From contig NZ_FOLH01000004.1 of assembly GCF_900112235.1 (NCBI RefSeq), positions 186,001 to 250,000 on the forward strand: DNA of 64,000 bases, in the 5' to 3' direction. The stretch's first letter is position 1. Each line of letters starts with the position of its first letter. The notes below the pieces were generated by a model that was not told where the DNA came from, ran no database searches, and saw only the letters and a list, made by a program, of their open reading frames with translations. This document shows, in pieces, positions 1 to 9,084 of the stretch. Made by a program: the position numbers and the translations under genes. Source of the DNA: Marinospirillum celere (GTDB lineage Bacteria; Pseudomonadota; Gammaproteobacteria; Pseudomonadales; Halomonadaceae).

Positions 1-696
1 TTTCATACTTAAAATGCCAGCATAAACCTGGCCGCTCGTTCCTTTACTTGATGTATAAGTAGCGGCCGCCAAAGGGTGCATAAACATTCCTTTAAGAACG
101 GCTTGTAGATTTTTCAAAGTTTGGTGATGTTTTAAGTGTAAAAAGGCAATCAAGATAGGCAAAAGTAGAATTTGACTGCCAAATCCCCACCAGGGATTTA
201 GCATAAAAGACAGCAGAAAACCGAGTAACCAAGCAATTGAAATTAGCCCGAAGGCTAAGCTTAAGGGGGGCAGTGCCCAGCTTGGTTTTTTTTGTTTAAG
301 TTTGCTATACAGACGTTCTGCACGCTGAACATCTTCTCTATTGGGACAGGAGCGCACTGATTCATAGCCGACAACTTTGCCTTTATCAGTCACAGGAGTG
401 ATATAGGCACTGACCCAGTAATAATCACCGTTTTTACAGCGGTTTTTGACCAGGCCCATCCAAGGCTGTCCTGCCTGTATAGTCTTCCAAAGCAGCTCAA
501 AAGCTTCTTCAGGCATATCGGGGTGACGAACAATATTATGGTTCTGACCAATTAGCTCTTCCCTGCTAAAGCCACTAATTTCTGCAAAGGCATCATTACA
601 ATGAACAATGATGCCACGTAAATCAGTACTGGAGATCAGTTTCTGATCTGGTTTCATCAAGGCTTCATTTTGGGTAATAGCTCCGTTATTGCGCAT
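1..696 (-). CDS. Aer-like PAS chemoreceptor, N-terminal part (cut by window edge)
   Basis: The reading frame runs open from an ATG at 694-696 to the window edge, giving 232 residues without a stop. Residues about 20-125 form a PAS domain of the Aer type, with the motifs ISGFSREELIGQNHNIVRHP and [16 protein letters not shown]. Two hydrophobic segments follow (about 148-170 and 175-196). This is the layout of aerotaxis receptors, in which a cytoplasmic PAS domain (FAD-binding in E. coli Aer) is joined through a short membrane hairpin to a signalling domain; that domain would lie outside the window. A GAGGAG ribosome site precedes the ATG. The PAS domain is clearly paralogous to that of the receptor at 49458. 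FAD binding is inferred, not shown. Confidence 0.85.
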   Translation of the reverse strand, partial: MRNNGAITQNEALMKPDQKLISSTDLRGIIVHCNDAFAEISGFSREELIGQNHNIVRHPDMPEEAFELLWKTIQAGQPWMGLVKNRCKNGDYYWVSAYITPVTDKGKVVGYESVRSCPNREDVQRAERLYSKLKQKKPSWALPPLSLAFGLISIAWLLGFLLSFMLNPWWGFGSQILLLPILIAFLHLKHHQTLKNLQAVLKGMFMHPLAAATYTSSKGTSGQVYAGILSMK

Positions 697-762
697 TTTA
701 ATCTGACTCCTCAAAGCTCTTTATAAAATAAACTAGAGCACTTGAGTCAGATAAGCCAGGAG

Positions 763-1197
763 CTACTCTTTAGTGCGACACAACTCTGCAGGCATCCACA
801 GGCTTTGCATCATGTAAGCTTTGAATTCCTGGGTGTAGTTCTGTTGATCCAGGGCCACTTGCATGCACTTCAGCCAGGCGTCTCTTTCTTCTGGGCCTAT
901 ATCTAAGTGAGCATGCGCTTGGGGAATGACGATAGGTCCGTATTTATCACGGTAGCGGATGGGACCACCCAGCCAGCCGCACAAAAACAGGCTGAGCTTA
1001 TCTTCCAGCTCACTTAGATCCTCTTTATGCATGGCCCGAATAGTAGCAGCCTCCGGCAATTCATCCATGGCTTGGTAAAAGGCCTGACAAAGTTTGCGAA
1101 GCCCCTGTTCACCACCAGCGGCCTGGTAGGAAACATCCTCTTCTCCAAAGTAGCGCTGTGAAAGGGGATCAAGTATTCGAGGCGGCGTTTTGCGCAT
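763..1197 (-). CDS. Group II truncated hemoglobin
   Basis: A 144-residue protein with the features of a group II (O-type) truncated globin: YFGEEDVSYQAAGG near the start, the KLSLFLCGWLGGP segment, and a following YGPIVIPQAHAHLDIGP stretch. The second His of AHAH (His97) lies where the family places its proximal heme ligand, and WLKCMQVALD matches the G helix region. Such globins bind O2, NO or other small ligands at heme. The start lies inside the last 29 nt of the upstream PAS-GGDEF-EAL gene, so the two are probably translationally coupled. No fused sensor domain is present. It could be an NO/peroxide-handling globin or a ligand donor to the neighbouring c-di-GMP enzyme; the latter is inference. 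Confidence 0.85.
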   Translation of the reverse strand: MRKTPPRILDPLSQRYFGEEDVSYQAAGGEQGLRKLCQAFYQAMDELPEAATIRAMHKEDLSELEDKLSLFLCGWLGGPIRYRDKYGPIVIPQAHAHLDIGPEERDAWLKCMQVALDQQNYTQEFKAYMMQSLWMPAELCRTKE

Positions 1198-2938
1198 CTT
1201 TCAATAAACCTATAAGTTGCGGCAAGGGTAGTGGATAGCTGAAGTGGTAACCCTGGCCAACATGGCAGCCAGCTTCTTCCAAGAGCTTGCGCTGGAGGGC
1301 TGTTTCCACACCTTCGGCAACCACTTGCATGCCCAACCCCTTGCCCAAACCGATGACTGCAGAGATGATGGCCGTATTACTGTCATCTTTAACCAAATCC
1401 TGAACGAAGCTTTGATCGATCTTCAGGGTATTAACAGGAAAATTACGTAAATAGGCCATGGAGGAGTAGCCGGTTCCAAAGTCATCAATAGCCAATCTAA
1501 CGCCCAAGCTTCTGAGTTCTTGCATGGTGTTGATCGCTTTTTCCACTTCTTCAGCAACCATGCTCTCAGTAATCTCTAGTTCTACTTGCTCAGGTTGAAT
1601 GCCAGTAGCTTGAATGGCTTCCTGAATCAGGCTACCCAAACCGGGACGTTGAAATTGGCGCATGGACAAATTAACTGCAACTTGCAGCGGGTAGCCAACA
1701 GCTTTGCTCGCAATCTGTGTATCTTGCAAAGCTTGGAATAGAATCCAGCGCCCCAAGGGGTTAATTAACCCTGTGTCTTCTGCCAGCGGAATGAACTCCC
1801 CGGGGGTGATCATTCCCTCATCAGAGGGCCAACGGATCAGAGCTTCCATCCCCGTTATCCAACCAGTAGTTAGGTCTTGTTTGGGCTGGTAGTAGAGTAC
1901 AAACTCTTGATTAGCAATAGCATTGCGCATGCGGGTTTCCATACGTACCCGGCGTGCACTGCTGATATTCAAATCTTCCGAGAAGAAGCGGTAACCACCT
2001 TTACCATCTCTTTTCACCTGTTTGAGAGCAGACTCAGCGCACTGCAGCAAAGCATCTTCGTTATCGGCATTATCTGGATAGACAGCGAGACCCAGACTTG
2101 CTGAGATATAAACTTCTTCTCCTTCTATATAAAAAGGAGTCTCAAAACAACTTAATAGGCGCTCTGCAACAATACCTGCATCGTCTGGTTTGCGTAGCTC
2201 ACTAAGGATAAATGAAAAGTCATCACCACCCATGCGAGACAAAAGATCAGCATCTCGTTCTTGCCTTTGCTCCTGACGAGCCAGCAAGTCAGTACATCGG
2301 ATCGCACCCTGTAATCGATGGGCAATTTCAATAAGTAAGCAATCACCAGCCGCATAACCAAAGGCATCATTGATGAGTTTGAAACGATCCAGGTTCAACA
2401 AGACCAAACCGGTTCTTGAGTTATGGCGGTTTGAAATATTGAATTCATGACCAAGACGGTTACGAAATAGCAAGCGATTGGGCAAGTCTGTCAAGGGGTC
2501 ATAGTGAGTTAAGTGCTCCAGTTCAGCCGCACTGGAATCCTGTTCCGTTAAATCACTGAATAAGGCAAAAAAGTTTTCAATGTTGCCTTTAGCATCCTTG
2601 ATGGCCTCCAAGCTCAAATGCTGGAGATAAGCGGTGCCTTCAGCCCGATAGGCCCAGATCTCACCTTCCCATACCCCTTTTACTTCCAGCTCTTTCCAAA
2701 CCTTACTGTAGAAATCAGGATGATGGCGTCCAGAAGGGTTAAGGTCTGTAATCTGACCCAAGGCTTGCTTTTTATCGATACCGGTTAGCTTTTGATAAGC
2801 TGGGTTTACATAAAGGATGCGCCTATCAGCATCAGTAATAACTAACGCGTGGCGCAACTTATTTGCTAGAGCAACCAACAAGGGACTCTTCACTGGGTCG
2901 TCATGCCGCTGCTCTGTTGGCAATCTTTCCATGCTCAT
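1169..2938 (-). CDS. PAS-GGDEF-EAL protein, probable c-di-GMP phosphodiesterase
   Basis: A soluble 589-residue protein with no membrane segment. A PAS domain (about 20-135) is followed by a GGDEF domain (about 140-325) and an EAL domain (about 335-580). The cyclase signature reads GGDDF, so the catalytic fourth-position Glu is Asp and cyclase activity is doubtful. The EAL domain keeps EALIRW, NLSMRQ, EITES and DDFGTGYSS, so it should hydrolyse c-di-GMP. Its gene precedes and overlaps the truncated globin gene by 29 nt and follows the acyltransferase gene by 37 nt on the same strand. The degenerate GGDEF may act as a GTP-binding regulator of the EAL domain, as is known for some tandem proteins; here this is inferred. 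Confidence 0.9.
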   Translation of the reverse strand: MSMERLPTEQRHDDPVKSPLLVALANKLRHALVITDADRRILYVNPAYQKLTGIDKKQALGQITDLNPSGRHHPDFYSKVWKELEVKGVWEGEIWAYRAEGTAYLQHLSLEAIKDAKGNIENFFALFSDLTEQDSSAAELEHLTHYDPLTDLPNRLLFRNRLGHEFNISNRHNSRTGLVLLNLDRFKLINDAFGYAAGDCLLIEIAHRLQGAIRCTDLLARQEQRQERDADLLSRMGGDDFSFILSELRKPDDAGIVAERLLSCFETPFYIEGEEVYISASLGLAVYPDNADNEDALLQCAESALKQVKRDGKGGYRFFSEDLNISSARRVRMETRMRNAIANQEFVLYYQPKQDLTTGWITGMEALIRWPSDEGMITPGEFIPLAEDTGLINPLGRWILFQALQDTQIASKAVGYPLQVAVNLSMRQFQRPGLGSLIQEAIQATGIQPEQVELEITESMVAEEVEKAINTMQELRSLGVRLAIDDFGTGYSSMAYLRNFPVNTLKIDQSFVQDLVKDDSNTAIISAVIGLGKGLGMQVVAEGVETALQRKLLEEAGCHVGQGYHFSYPLPLPQLIGLLKDAQNAASNT

Positions 2939-2975
2939 TTCTCTATAATCCTTGTGGTCAAGTCAGACCAAGTTA

Positions 2976-3914
2976 TCAAGCTTTAGACTGACTGTCATTG
3001 ATCTCAGCCAACTGCTGTAGCTCTTCCTTAAAATGCGCTATTTTTTCATCCTTATGCTTCCAAATACCGCCGATCCAGTCATGAAATTCCTTGCGAAAAT
3101 CCCTGTCTTCCTGGTAATTGCCTTCACAAATTCGGGTCGGCAGTGGCTGCTGCTCAATATCGATAATAACGCGTCCTACCTGTCCACTTAAGAGCTCCCA
3201 GAAACTGGGCGCGCGCTTACCTGGGTAGACAACGGTAACATCCAGGAGGCTATCCAGCTGTTTACCCATAGCATTCAGGGTAAAAGCCACTCCACCGGAT
3301 TTGGGCTTCAACAAATACTGATAGGGCGAGTTCTGGCGCTGGTGTTTTTGAGGGGTGAAACGCGTGCCTTCCAAATAATTCACCAGAGCCACTGGCCGTC
3401 CCTGCAACCGATCGCATGCCTTGCGCGTGATGTCCAAATCCTTGCCCCGCAACGCAGGATTTTTAGCTAACTGCTCCTTAGTGTAGCGGCGCATAAAAGG
3501 ATACTCCAGTGCCCACCAGGCCAAGCCCAAAAAGGGAACATAGAGCAGTTCACGCTTTAAGAAAAAAGTAAAAAAAGGTGCCTTGCCATGGATGGCGGCA
3601 ATCAAAGCAGGAATATCCACCCAGCTTTGGTGGTTACTGATCACCAGTACTGACTTATCACGACTCAACTGTTGTTGACCGCGTATATCCCAGTGAGTTG
3701 GTGTACAGGCCTTAAAAATGAAGACATTGATTGATGCCCAGGTACTGGCAATCCAGCGTACGGCTTCAAAGCAAAAGTCTCTGAAAGCAGGCACGGGAAC
3801 CAGCAGCTTCAAAAGGGCAAACACCATCAATGGGACAATACCCACCAAAGTATTGATCAAGAGCAAAACAGACGTCAGGGTTCCAGTCAGGAGATATCGC
3901 ATCTTTATCCTCAA
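2976..3914 (-). CDS. yihG: YihG-like lysophospholipid acyltransferase
   Basis: A 312-residue PlsC-superfamily acyltransferase. It carries the catalytic NHQSWVD motif (HX4D) near residue 93 and the substrate-binding EGTRFTP motif near residue 180, with an N-terminal hydrophobic segment (about 8-35) that anchors it to the inner membrane. Length and extended C-terminus match E. coli YihG (about 310 aa), which transfers acyl groups to lysophosphatidic acid, rather than the shorter PlsC. It is the first gene of a minus-strand run with the PAS-GGDEF-EAL and globin genes, and is divergent from yciH across an 83-nt gap. YihG and the related YihG/PlsC group are hard to separate without alignment. Confidence 0.85.
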   Translation of the reverse strand: MRIKMRYLLTGTLTSVLLLINTLVGIVPLMVFALLKLLVPVPAFRDFCFEAVRWIASTWASINVFIFKACTPTHWDIRGQQQLSRDKSVLVISNHQSWVDIPALIAAIHGKAPFFTFFLKRELLYVPFLGLAWWALEYPFMRRYTKEQLAKNPALRGKDLDITRKACDRLQGRPVALVNYLEGTRFTPQKHQRQNSPYQYLLKPKSGGVAFTLNAMGKQLDSLLDVTVVYPGKRAPSFWELLSGQVGRVIIDIEQQPLPTRICEGNYQEDRDFRKEFHDWIGGIWKHKDEKIAHFKEELQQLAEINDSQSKA

Positions 3915-3932
3915 AGCGTTATTCTATTTTTA

Positions 3933-3960
3933 TTAAGTGTCCATTAACAAAAGCACTTAA
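3933..3960. other. Inverted repeat between yihG and yciH
   Basis: TTAAGTG (3933-3939) and CACTTAA (3954-3960) form a perfect 7-nt inverted repeat with a 14-nt AT-rich centre, midway between two divergent start codons. It could be an operator, or simply part of an AT-rich promoter region. No known regulator is recognised. Confidence 0.3.
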
Positions 3961-3997
3961 GCCTACAAAAAGTATGTTATTTTGTTACGGAGTCAGC

Positions 3998-4372
3998 ATG
4001 GCATCTTTACAAGACCAATTAAGTCGTCTGGTCTATTCTACCGAGCAGGGCGATCTATGTCCTGCTTGCAATGAACCAAAAAATGCCTGTAAGTGCGAAC
4101 AAATCGCTGATCAGGAACGCCTCAGTCAATTAGACGGCATTGTCCGTATCCGCCGTGAAACGGCTGGACGCAAAGGTAAAGGAGTCACAACGGTTACCGG
4201 TGTCCCACTAAGCCGTCCAGACCTAAAGAAGCTAACTGCTGTACTAAAAAAACAATGTGGCACAGGCGGTGCACTTAAAGATAATGTTATTGAAATTCAG
4301 GGCGATCAAAGGGACAAAGTTCGCGAACTTCTGCAAGCCAGAGGCTTCAAGGTCAAGCTAGCTGGCGGCTAA
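3998..4372 (+). CDS. yciH: YciH, SUI1-family translation factor homologue
   Basis: A 124-residue protein with the SUI1/eIF1 fold at its C-terminal half, including GVTTVTGVPLSRPDLKKL, a GGALKDNVIEIQGDQRDKV core and a terminal ARGFKVKLAGG. The N-terminal half carries a CPAC...CKC set of cysteines typical of bacterial and archaeal members and possibly metal-binding. The ATG at 3998 is chosen over an earlier ATG because GGAG lies 6-9 nt upstream and it gives the normal family length. Bacterial YciH is thought to affect initiation fidelity under stress. It leads a plus-strand run with the GGDEF-EAL gene at 4391 and the MscS-type gene. Confidence 0.9.
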   Translation: MASLQDQLSRLVYSTEQGDLCPACNEPKNACKCEQIADQERLSQLDGIVRIRRETAGRKGKGVTTVTGVPLSRPDLKKLTAVLKKQCGTGGALKDNVIEIQGDQRDKVRELLQARGFKVKLAGG

Positions 4373-4390
4373 ACAAATCGAGCTCCTGTT

Positions 4391-6676
4391 GTGAGATTCA
4401 AGCTTTTTATTGTTATTGGTCTAGTTATGATCACCGGTTTCCTACTGACTCAGGCAACTGGACAGATTCTTGCATCCCAATTACCGACCCGTTTTTTTGA
4501 AGAATATGGTGCGGTAATGCTCGTCATTGATCCGGAAACAGGGGAAATACGCCAAGCCAACCGGGCTGCAGCCAATTTCTATGGTTACAGTATCGAAGAC
4601 CTGCAACGCATGCGTATCCAGGATATCAATGCTCTGGACCCTGAAGATGTTGCCTTAGAGCGTGAGCTGGCCCGCCAGGAGGATCGTAACTATTTTGTTT
4701 TCCCGCACCGTTTGGCCGATGGTGAAATACGAACCGTTGAGGTGTATTCCTGGCCTTTGGAAACCGATGAGGGTGAAACCTACCTCTTCTCGGTAGTTAT
4801 CGATATTTCCGGCAAAAAGATCGCAGAAGCCAGTATTCTGGAATATAAGGATCGTTTGGAGCGTTTAGCCGAACACCGCTACCAGGCTTTAGCTGCGTCC
4901 CAGCAACGCAACTTACAGTTTATGTGGCTGGCAATTCTGACCCAGTTGCTGGTAATTTCTTTACTCGTTTGGAATATTCTCCATCGCCGCCAGGCCGAAA
5001 AAAACCTGCAAGAAAAAACCATAATACTAGAAGGATTGCTGAACTCTATTCCTGACTTGATCTTTTTCAAAGACAAACAAGGCAAGTACCTAGGCTGCAA
5101 TCAGCAATTCGCTAATTTCCTGAAGAAGAATCCTGAACAAATCCTGGGCAGCTCTGATTACCAATTGTTTGAAGATAAGCATGCCAAAGCTTTCTACCAA
5201 ACAGATACCCAGGTTTTAGCAAACCGCCAACAAGTCCATACCGAAGAATGGACACGCTTTCCTGATGGGAGCAATCGATTGTTAGACAAAATCAAGGCTC
5301 CTCTCATTGATAGCCACCAGGATTTCATTGGTGTACTTGGTATCAGTCGAGACATTACTGAACGGCACGAAAGTGAGCAGCGCATTAAGTTTTTGGCTTA
5401 TTTTGATCCCTTAACCAATTTGCCCAACCGCTACCTATTCCAAGAAAAATTTGCCGAAACCTGCAAGCGTCTTAGTAGTAGTAATGAGCTGGCTGCGCTG
5501 GTAATTATCGACCTGGATCACTTCAAGAATATCAATGATGCGCGCGGCCATACCACAGGCGACCGTTTATTAATAAGCCTGGCCAATCGCCTTACTGAAC
5601 TCTTGCAGGAGCATGAAGCCCTTGCTCGCTTTGGTGGCGATGAATTTGTTCTCTTACTAACCGAAGACATCAGTGAATCCCTTGAACAAAGCAAACTCAA
5701 GTTGCAGCAGCGCCTGGAAGACTTCCAAACTGCCTTGGCACAACCTCTTGAGATTAATGATCAGGGAGAGTTCTTACTCAGCAGCAGCTTAGGTGCCACC
5801 CTCTTTACCAATGCTGAACCTAGTTTTGACGCTCTACTGAAAGAAGCTGACATAGCGCTTTATGCCGCCAAAGAAGCAGGTCGTAGCACCTGGCGTTGCT
5901 TCGAGCCCAGCATGCAAAAACAGGTTGAAAAACGTTTTGAGCTGGAAGGGGAGCTGCGCAAAGCACTGGAAGCCGAGCAGTTTGTGCTCTATTTACAACC
6001 TAAAACCAATCGTGATGGACACGTTTATGGAACTGAATCTCTTGTCCGCTGGCAGCACCCTGAAAAAGGCCTGATTCCACCCGATGCTTTTATCCCCTTG
6101 GCTGAAGATACCGGCTTGATACTGCCACTGGGTGAATGGGTGTTAAAAGAAACTTTGAAGCTAATGCCCACACACCCCCAGCTTTGTTTTGCTGTTAACA
6201 TCAGCCCGCGTCAATTTAGAAACCCCGATTTTGTCAACCGTGTTAAGACTCTACTTGAAGAAACAGGTGCTGATCCTAACAAACTGACTTTAGAGGTTAC
6301 CGAAGGCCTGCTAATTACTGATTTCAAACAGTCTTCTAAACGCATGGCAGCCCTTCAGCAGCTCGGTATTAGCTTCTCAATTGATGACTTTGGTACCGGT
6401 TATTCTTCACTTTCTTATTTGAAAAAGCTGCCCATCAATGAGCTGAAGATAGATCGTTCCTTTATCAAAGACCTTCCAGAAGATACCAGTGATGCCCTGC
6501 TGGTAGAAACCATGATGGCCGTAGCCCAACACCTGGATTTAGCCGTGGTTGCTGAGGGAGTGGAAACCCAGGCTCAACGGGATTTCCTTTATTCATTGGA
6601 CTGCAACCTACATCAGGGTTATTTTTATGGGAAACCCGAACCAGCTGCACAACTTCTGGCCCGCTTGAAGGATTGA
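4391..6676 (+). CDS. Membrane PAS-PAS-GGDEF-EAL protein (bifunctional candidate)
   Basis: 761 residues beginning with a GTG 18 nt after yciH. An N-terminal hydrophobic stretch (about 4-22) is followed by a PAS domain (about 30-145), a second membrane segment (about 176-194), a second PAS domain (about 212-320), then GGDEF (about 330-500) and EAL (about 515-755). The first PAS domain may therefore be periplasmic. The cyclase motif is canonical (RFGGDEFVLLL), and no RxxD inhibitory site precedes it. The EAL signature reads ESLVRW, with NISPRQF, EVTEG and DDFGTGYSS retained. Of the four c-di-GMP proteins here, this is the best candidate for real cyclase activity. An alternative start at Met13 cannot be excluded. 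Confidence 0.9.
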   Translation: MRFKLFIVIGLVMITGFLLTQATGQILASQLPTRFFEEYGAVMLVIDPETGEIRQANRAAANFYGYSIEDLQRMRIQDINALDPEDVALERELARQEDRNYFVFPHRLADGEIRTVEVYSWPLETDEGETYLFSVVIDISGKKIAEASILEYKDRLERLAEHRYQALAASQQRNLQFMWLAILTQLLVISLLVWNILHRRQAEKNLQEKTIILEGLLNSIPDLIFFKDKQGKYLGCNQQFANFLKKNPEQILGSSDYQLFEDKHAKAFYQTDTQVLANRQQVHTEEWTRFPDGSNRLLDKIKAPLIDSHQDFIGVLGISRDITERHESEQRIKFLAYFDPLTNLPNRYLFQEKFAETCKRLSSSNELAALVIIDLDHFKNINDARGHTTGDRLLISLANRLTELLQEHEALARFGGDEFVLLLTEDISESLEQSKLKLQQRLEDFQTALAQPLEINDQGEFLLSSSLGATLFTNAEPSFDALLKEADIALYAAKEAGRSTWRCFEPSMQKQVEKRFELEGELRKALEAEQFVLYLQPKTNRDGHVYGTESLVRWQHPEKGLIPPDAFIPLAEDTGLILPLGEWVLKETLKLMPTHPQLCFAVNISPRQFRNPDFVNRVKTLLEETGADPNKLTLEVTEGLLITDFKQSSKRMAALQQLGISFSIDDFGTGYSSLSYLKKLPINELKIDRSFIKDLPEDTSDALLVETMMAVAQHLDLAVVAEGVETQAQRDFLYSLDCNLHQGYFYGKPEPAAQLLARLKD

Positions 6677-6681
6677 GATCT

Positions 6682-9084
6682 ATGCCAGCAACCCCTTTGC
6701 AATCCCTGCTCAAGGGATTGCTAATCTGTGCTTTGTTATTAGTGCTACCGGTAAAGGCTTCAGGCCCCGTGCAGTCAGCAGAAGCTGACCTGCAACAACA
6801 GCTAGCCGATCTACGTCGCCAACAACAACAGCTGGAAGCCCAATCAACTGAGCTTGAAGAACAATTGGAAGCCCTGGGCAATAGCCCTCTGGTCTACCAA
6901 GTGCTACAGCAGCAACGCGCCAACTTGCCACGTCTGGATGCTCAACCCGACCTATCTGAAGCCTTGGCCGAGTTACGACTCAGGGAGTTTGCGCTTAGCC
7001 AGCAACTACGACTGACTCGAGCACAGGATGAAGATATTTCTCACCTCTTGTTGCAACAACAGCATTTACAGCAACAACGTAAACTGCTGATCAGCCTGCA
7101 ACAAGAGCAGATAGAGCTACTGGAAACCACTCAGCATCTCAAACAGGACATTGATGAGCGCCTCTTCTGGATACCCAGCAATCCACCCATGACACTGGGT
7201 TGGTGGCAACAGCTGCCGGGTAACTTTGTGCAATTAGGAAAAAATCTGGACGATTATCTAGCCCAACCCGAAGAGTTCAGTCCTCGTTGGTCACTATTTT
7301 TGCTCTTAGCTATACCAGCACTGGCTTTGTTGATCTGGCGAAAAAAGATCCGGGCCTATTTGGATCAGTTGAATGACCAAGCCTCTGCAGTAGCTGAAGT
7401 CCCCGTGTCTCCTTGGCTCACTTCCCAAGCTCTGGCTCTGAATTTTGGGCAACTACTGCCCTTGCCACTGGCTCTTCTGGCCTTAGCCCAGCTCTTGCAA
7501 CCTCCCTCAGAAAGCAGCTTTGCTCTAGCTGATGCTCTGGTTGCTTTGGCATTGAGTGGCTTGGTGGTTAGCCTGGTTCACCAATTGATTAAACCTTCGG
7601 GCCTGGCAGAGCAGCTATTAAACTGGTCACCGGATACCCTGGCTCATTTACGTAGCTTTATTGCCCCCCTGGGCTGGCTACTGATCCCGGCCAGTTTTAT
7701 TTTGGCTATCCTGGAAAAGCAATACCTGATGCTGCCCGAAGACCCTCTAGGGCCTTTGATTCTGATCGCTTTGGGATTACTGCTGGCCGAACAGTTTGGG
7801 CGCCTTATGTGGCGGCTACCCCCGCTCTATTCATCTCCTTTACTGCACTGGCTGATTACCTTACCGCTGGTGACTTTACCCCTGACTCTGGCCACTATCA
7901 CCAGCCTGGGGTACTACTACTCGGGTTTGCAATTAACGACCCAGCTTCTGGCAACCCTCTATTTACTGGTTGCCTGGGTCATTACCGAAGCGACTCTTTA
8001 CAAGATCATTCACCAAACCACAGCCCGTTTGGCGCATGAGCGTGAGTTGGAAGAAGAACAGCTGCGCTTGGTTACAGAGCAAGCAGGCTCAGGTGAAGAA
8101 ATGGCCCTAACCACCAGCCCGCTGCCCAGACTGGAAGTTGACCAGATTCACCAGCAGTCTTTGCGTCTTGCCCGCTTTTTGTTACTGATAGGTTTTGGCA
8201 GTCTTTTTTATTGGGTTTGGTCGGATCTTTTCACGGTCTTCAGCTACCTGGACACCCTCAATCTGCCCTTTAGTATTAACGACCTGCTGTTGGCTGCTTT
8301 TATTCTGGTGTTCACTCTGTTTTTAGCAGGCAACCTGCCCGGTCTGTTGGAAATTCTGGTCCTTTCCCGCCTGCAATTACAGCAAGGTAGCGCCTATGCA
8401 ATTACCAGCCTGCTGAACTATGCAATCACGGCTACCGGGCTCGTCTTGGTCCTGGCAACCCTGGGGGTAAGTTGGGATAAGCTGCAATGGTTGATTGCAG
8501 CCTTGAGTGTCGGTCTGGGCTTTGGCCTTCAGGAAATTTTTGCCAACTTCATTTCCGGGTTGATTTTGCTGTTTGAGCGCCCGGTACGCATTGGCGATGT
8601 CGTCACTCTGGGCAATCTATCTGGGCGGGTGCGTCAGATACGAATTCGAGCCACCATCATTACTGATTTTGACCGTAGAGATATTATCGTTCCCAACAAG
8701 AATTTTATCACCGGGCAATTGGTTAACTGGTCACTAGCAGATACGGTCACCCGAATTATTGTGAAGGTTGGTGTGGCCTATGGCTCGGATCTCGATAAGA
8801 CCCGAGAAATTTTGCTAGAAGCAGCTCAAGTCAATGAGCGGGCGCTCACTGATCCGGCTCCCCAGGTGCTCTTCCTGGAGTTTGGAGATAGCACTCTCAA
8901 TCATGAGCTGCGCCTTCACGTTAAAGAGCTGAGTGACCGCAATCCGGCCATTGACGAAATCAACCGCTTTATTGATCGCCGTTTCAAAGAGGAAGGCATT
9001 GAAGTAGCCTTCCGTCAGTTGGATATCCACCTACGCAACTCTGAAGGTGTCGAAAAGCTGGTTGCAGTCAAGACCCCTAACTAA
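6682..9084 (+). CDS. MscS-family mechanosensitive channel with long periplasmic coiled coil
   Basis: An 800-residue protein. A signal peptide (about 1-27) leads to a Gln-rich coiled coil (about 30-165), then about ten membrane segments, ending in an MscS pore and beta domain from about 590. The pore-region motif GLGFGLQEIFANFISGLILL, the RPVRIGDVV turn and IIVPNKNFITGQLVNWS identify the family. The architecture resembles MscK or MscM (YjeP), but those are about 1,110 residues, so the periplasmic and membrane parts are shortened. The ATG at 6682 is preferred to the TTG at 6673 because AAGGA sits upstream. It starts 5 nt after the GGDEF-EAL gene. The channel should release solutes on hypo-osmotic shock. 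Its stop overlaps that of uvrD by 4 nt. Confidence 0.88.
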   Translation: MPATPLQSLLKGLLICALLLVLPVKASGPVQSAEADLQQQLADLRRQQQQLEAQSTELEEQLEALGNSPLVYQVLQQQRANLPRLDAQPDLSEALAELRLREFALSQQLRLTRAQDEDISHLLLQQQHLQQQRKLLISLQQEQIELLETTQHLKQDIDERLFWIPSNPPMTLGWWQQLPGNFVQLGKNLDDYLAQPEEFSPRWSLFLLLAIPALALLIWRKKIRAYLDQLNDQASAVAEVPVSPWLTSQALALNFGQLLPLPLALLALAQLLQPPSESSFALADALVALALSGLVVSLVHQLIKPSGLAEQLLNWSPDTLAHLRSFIAPLGWLLIPASFILAILEKQYLMLPEDPLGPLILIALGLLLAEQFGRLMWRLPPLYSSPLLHWLITLPLVTLPLTLATITSLGYYYSGLQLTTQLLATLYLLVAWVITEATLYKIIHQTTARLAHERELEEEQLRLVTEQAGSGEEMALTTSPLPRLEVDQIHQQSLRLARFLLLIGFGSLFYWVWSDLFTVFSYLDTLNLPFSINDLLLAAFILVFTLFLAGNLPGLLEILVLSRLQLQQGSAYAITSLLNYAITATGLVLVLATLGVSWDKLQWLIAALSVGLGFGLQEIFANFISGLILLFERPVRIGDVVTLGNLSGRVRQIRIRATIITDFDRRDIIVPNKNFITGQLVNWSLADTVTRIIVKVGVAYGSDLDKTREILLEAAQVNERALTDPAPQVLFLEFGDSTLNHELRLHVKELSDRNPAIDEINRFIDRRFKEEGIEVAFRQLDIHLRNSEGVEKLVAVKTPN

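Noticed and set aside
6780-7140. Repetitive CAG/CAA-rich sequence
   Set aside because: It is the Gln-rich coiled coil of the MscS-type channel, not a DNA repeat element.
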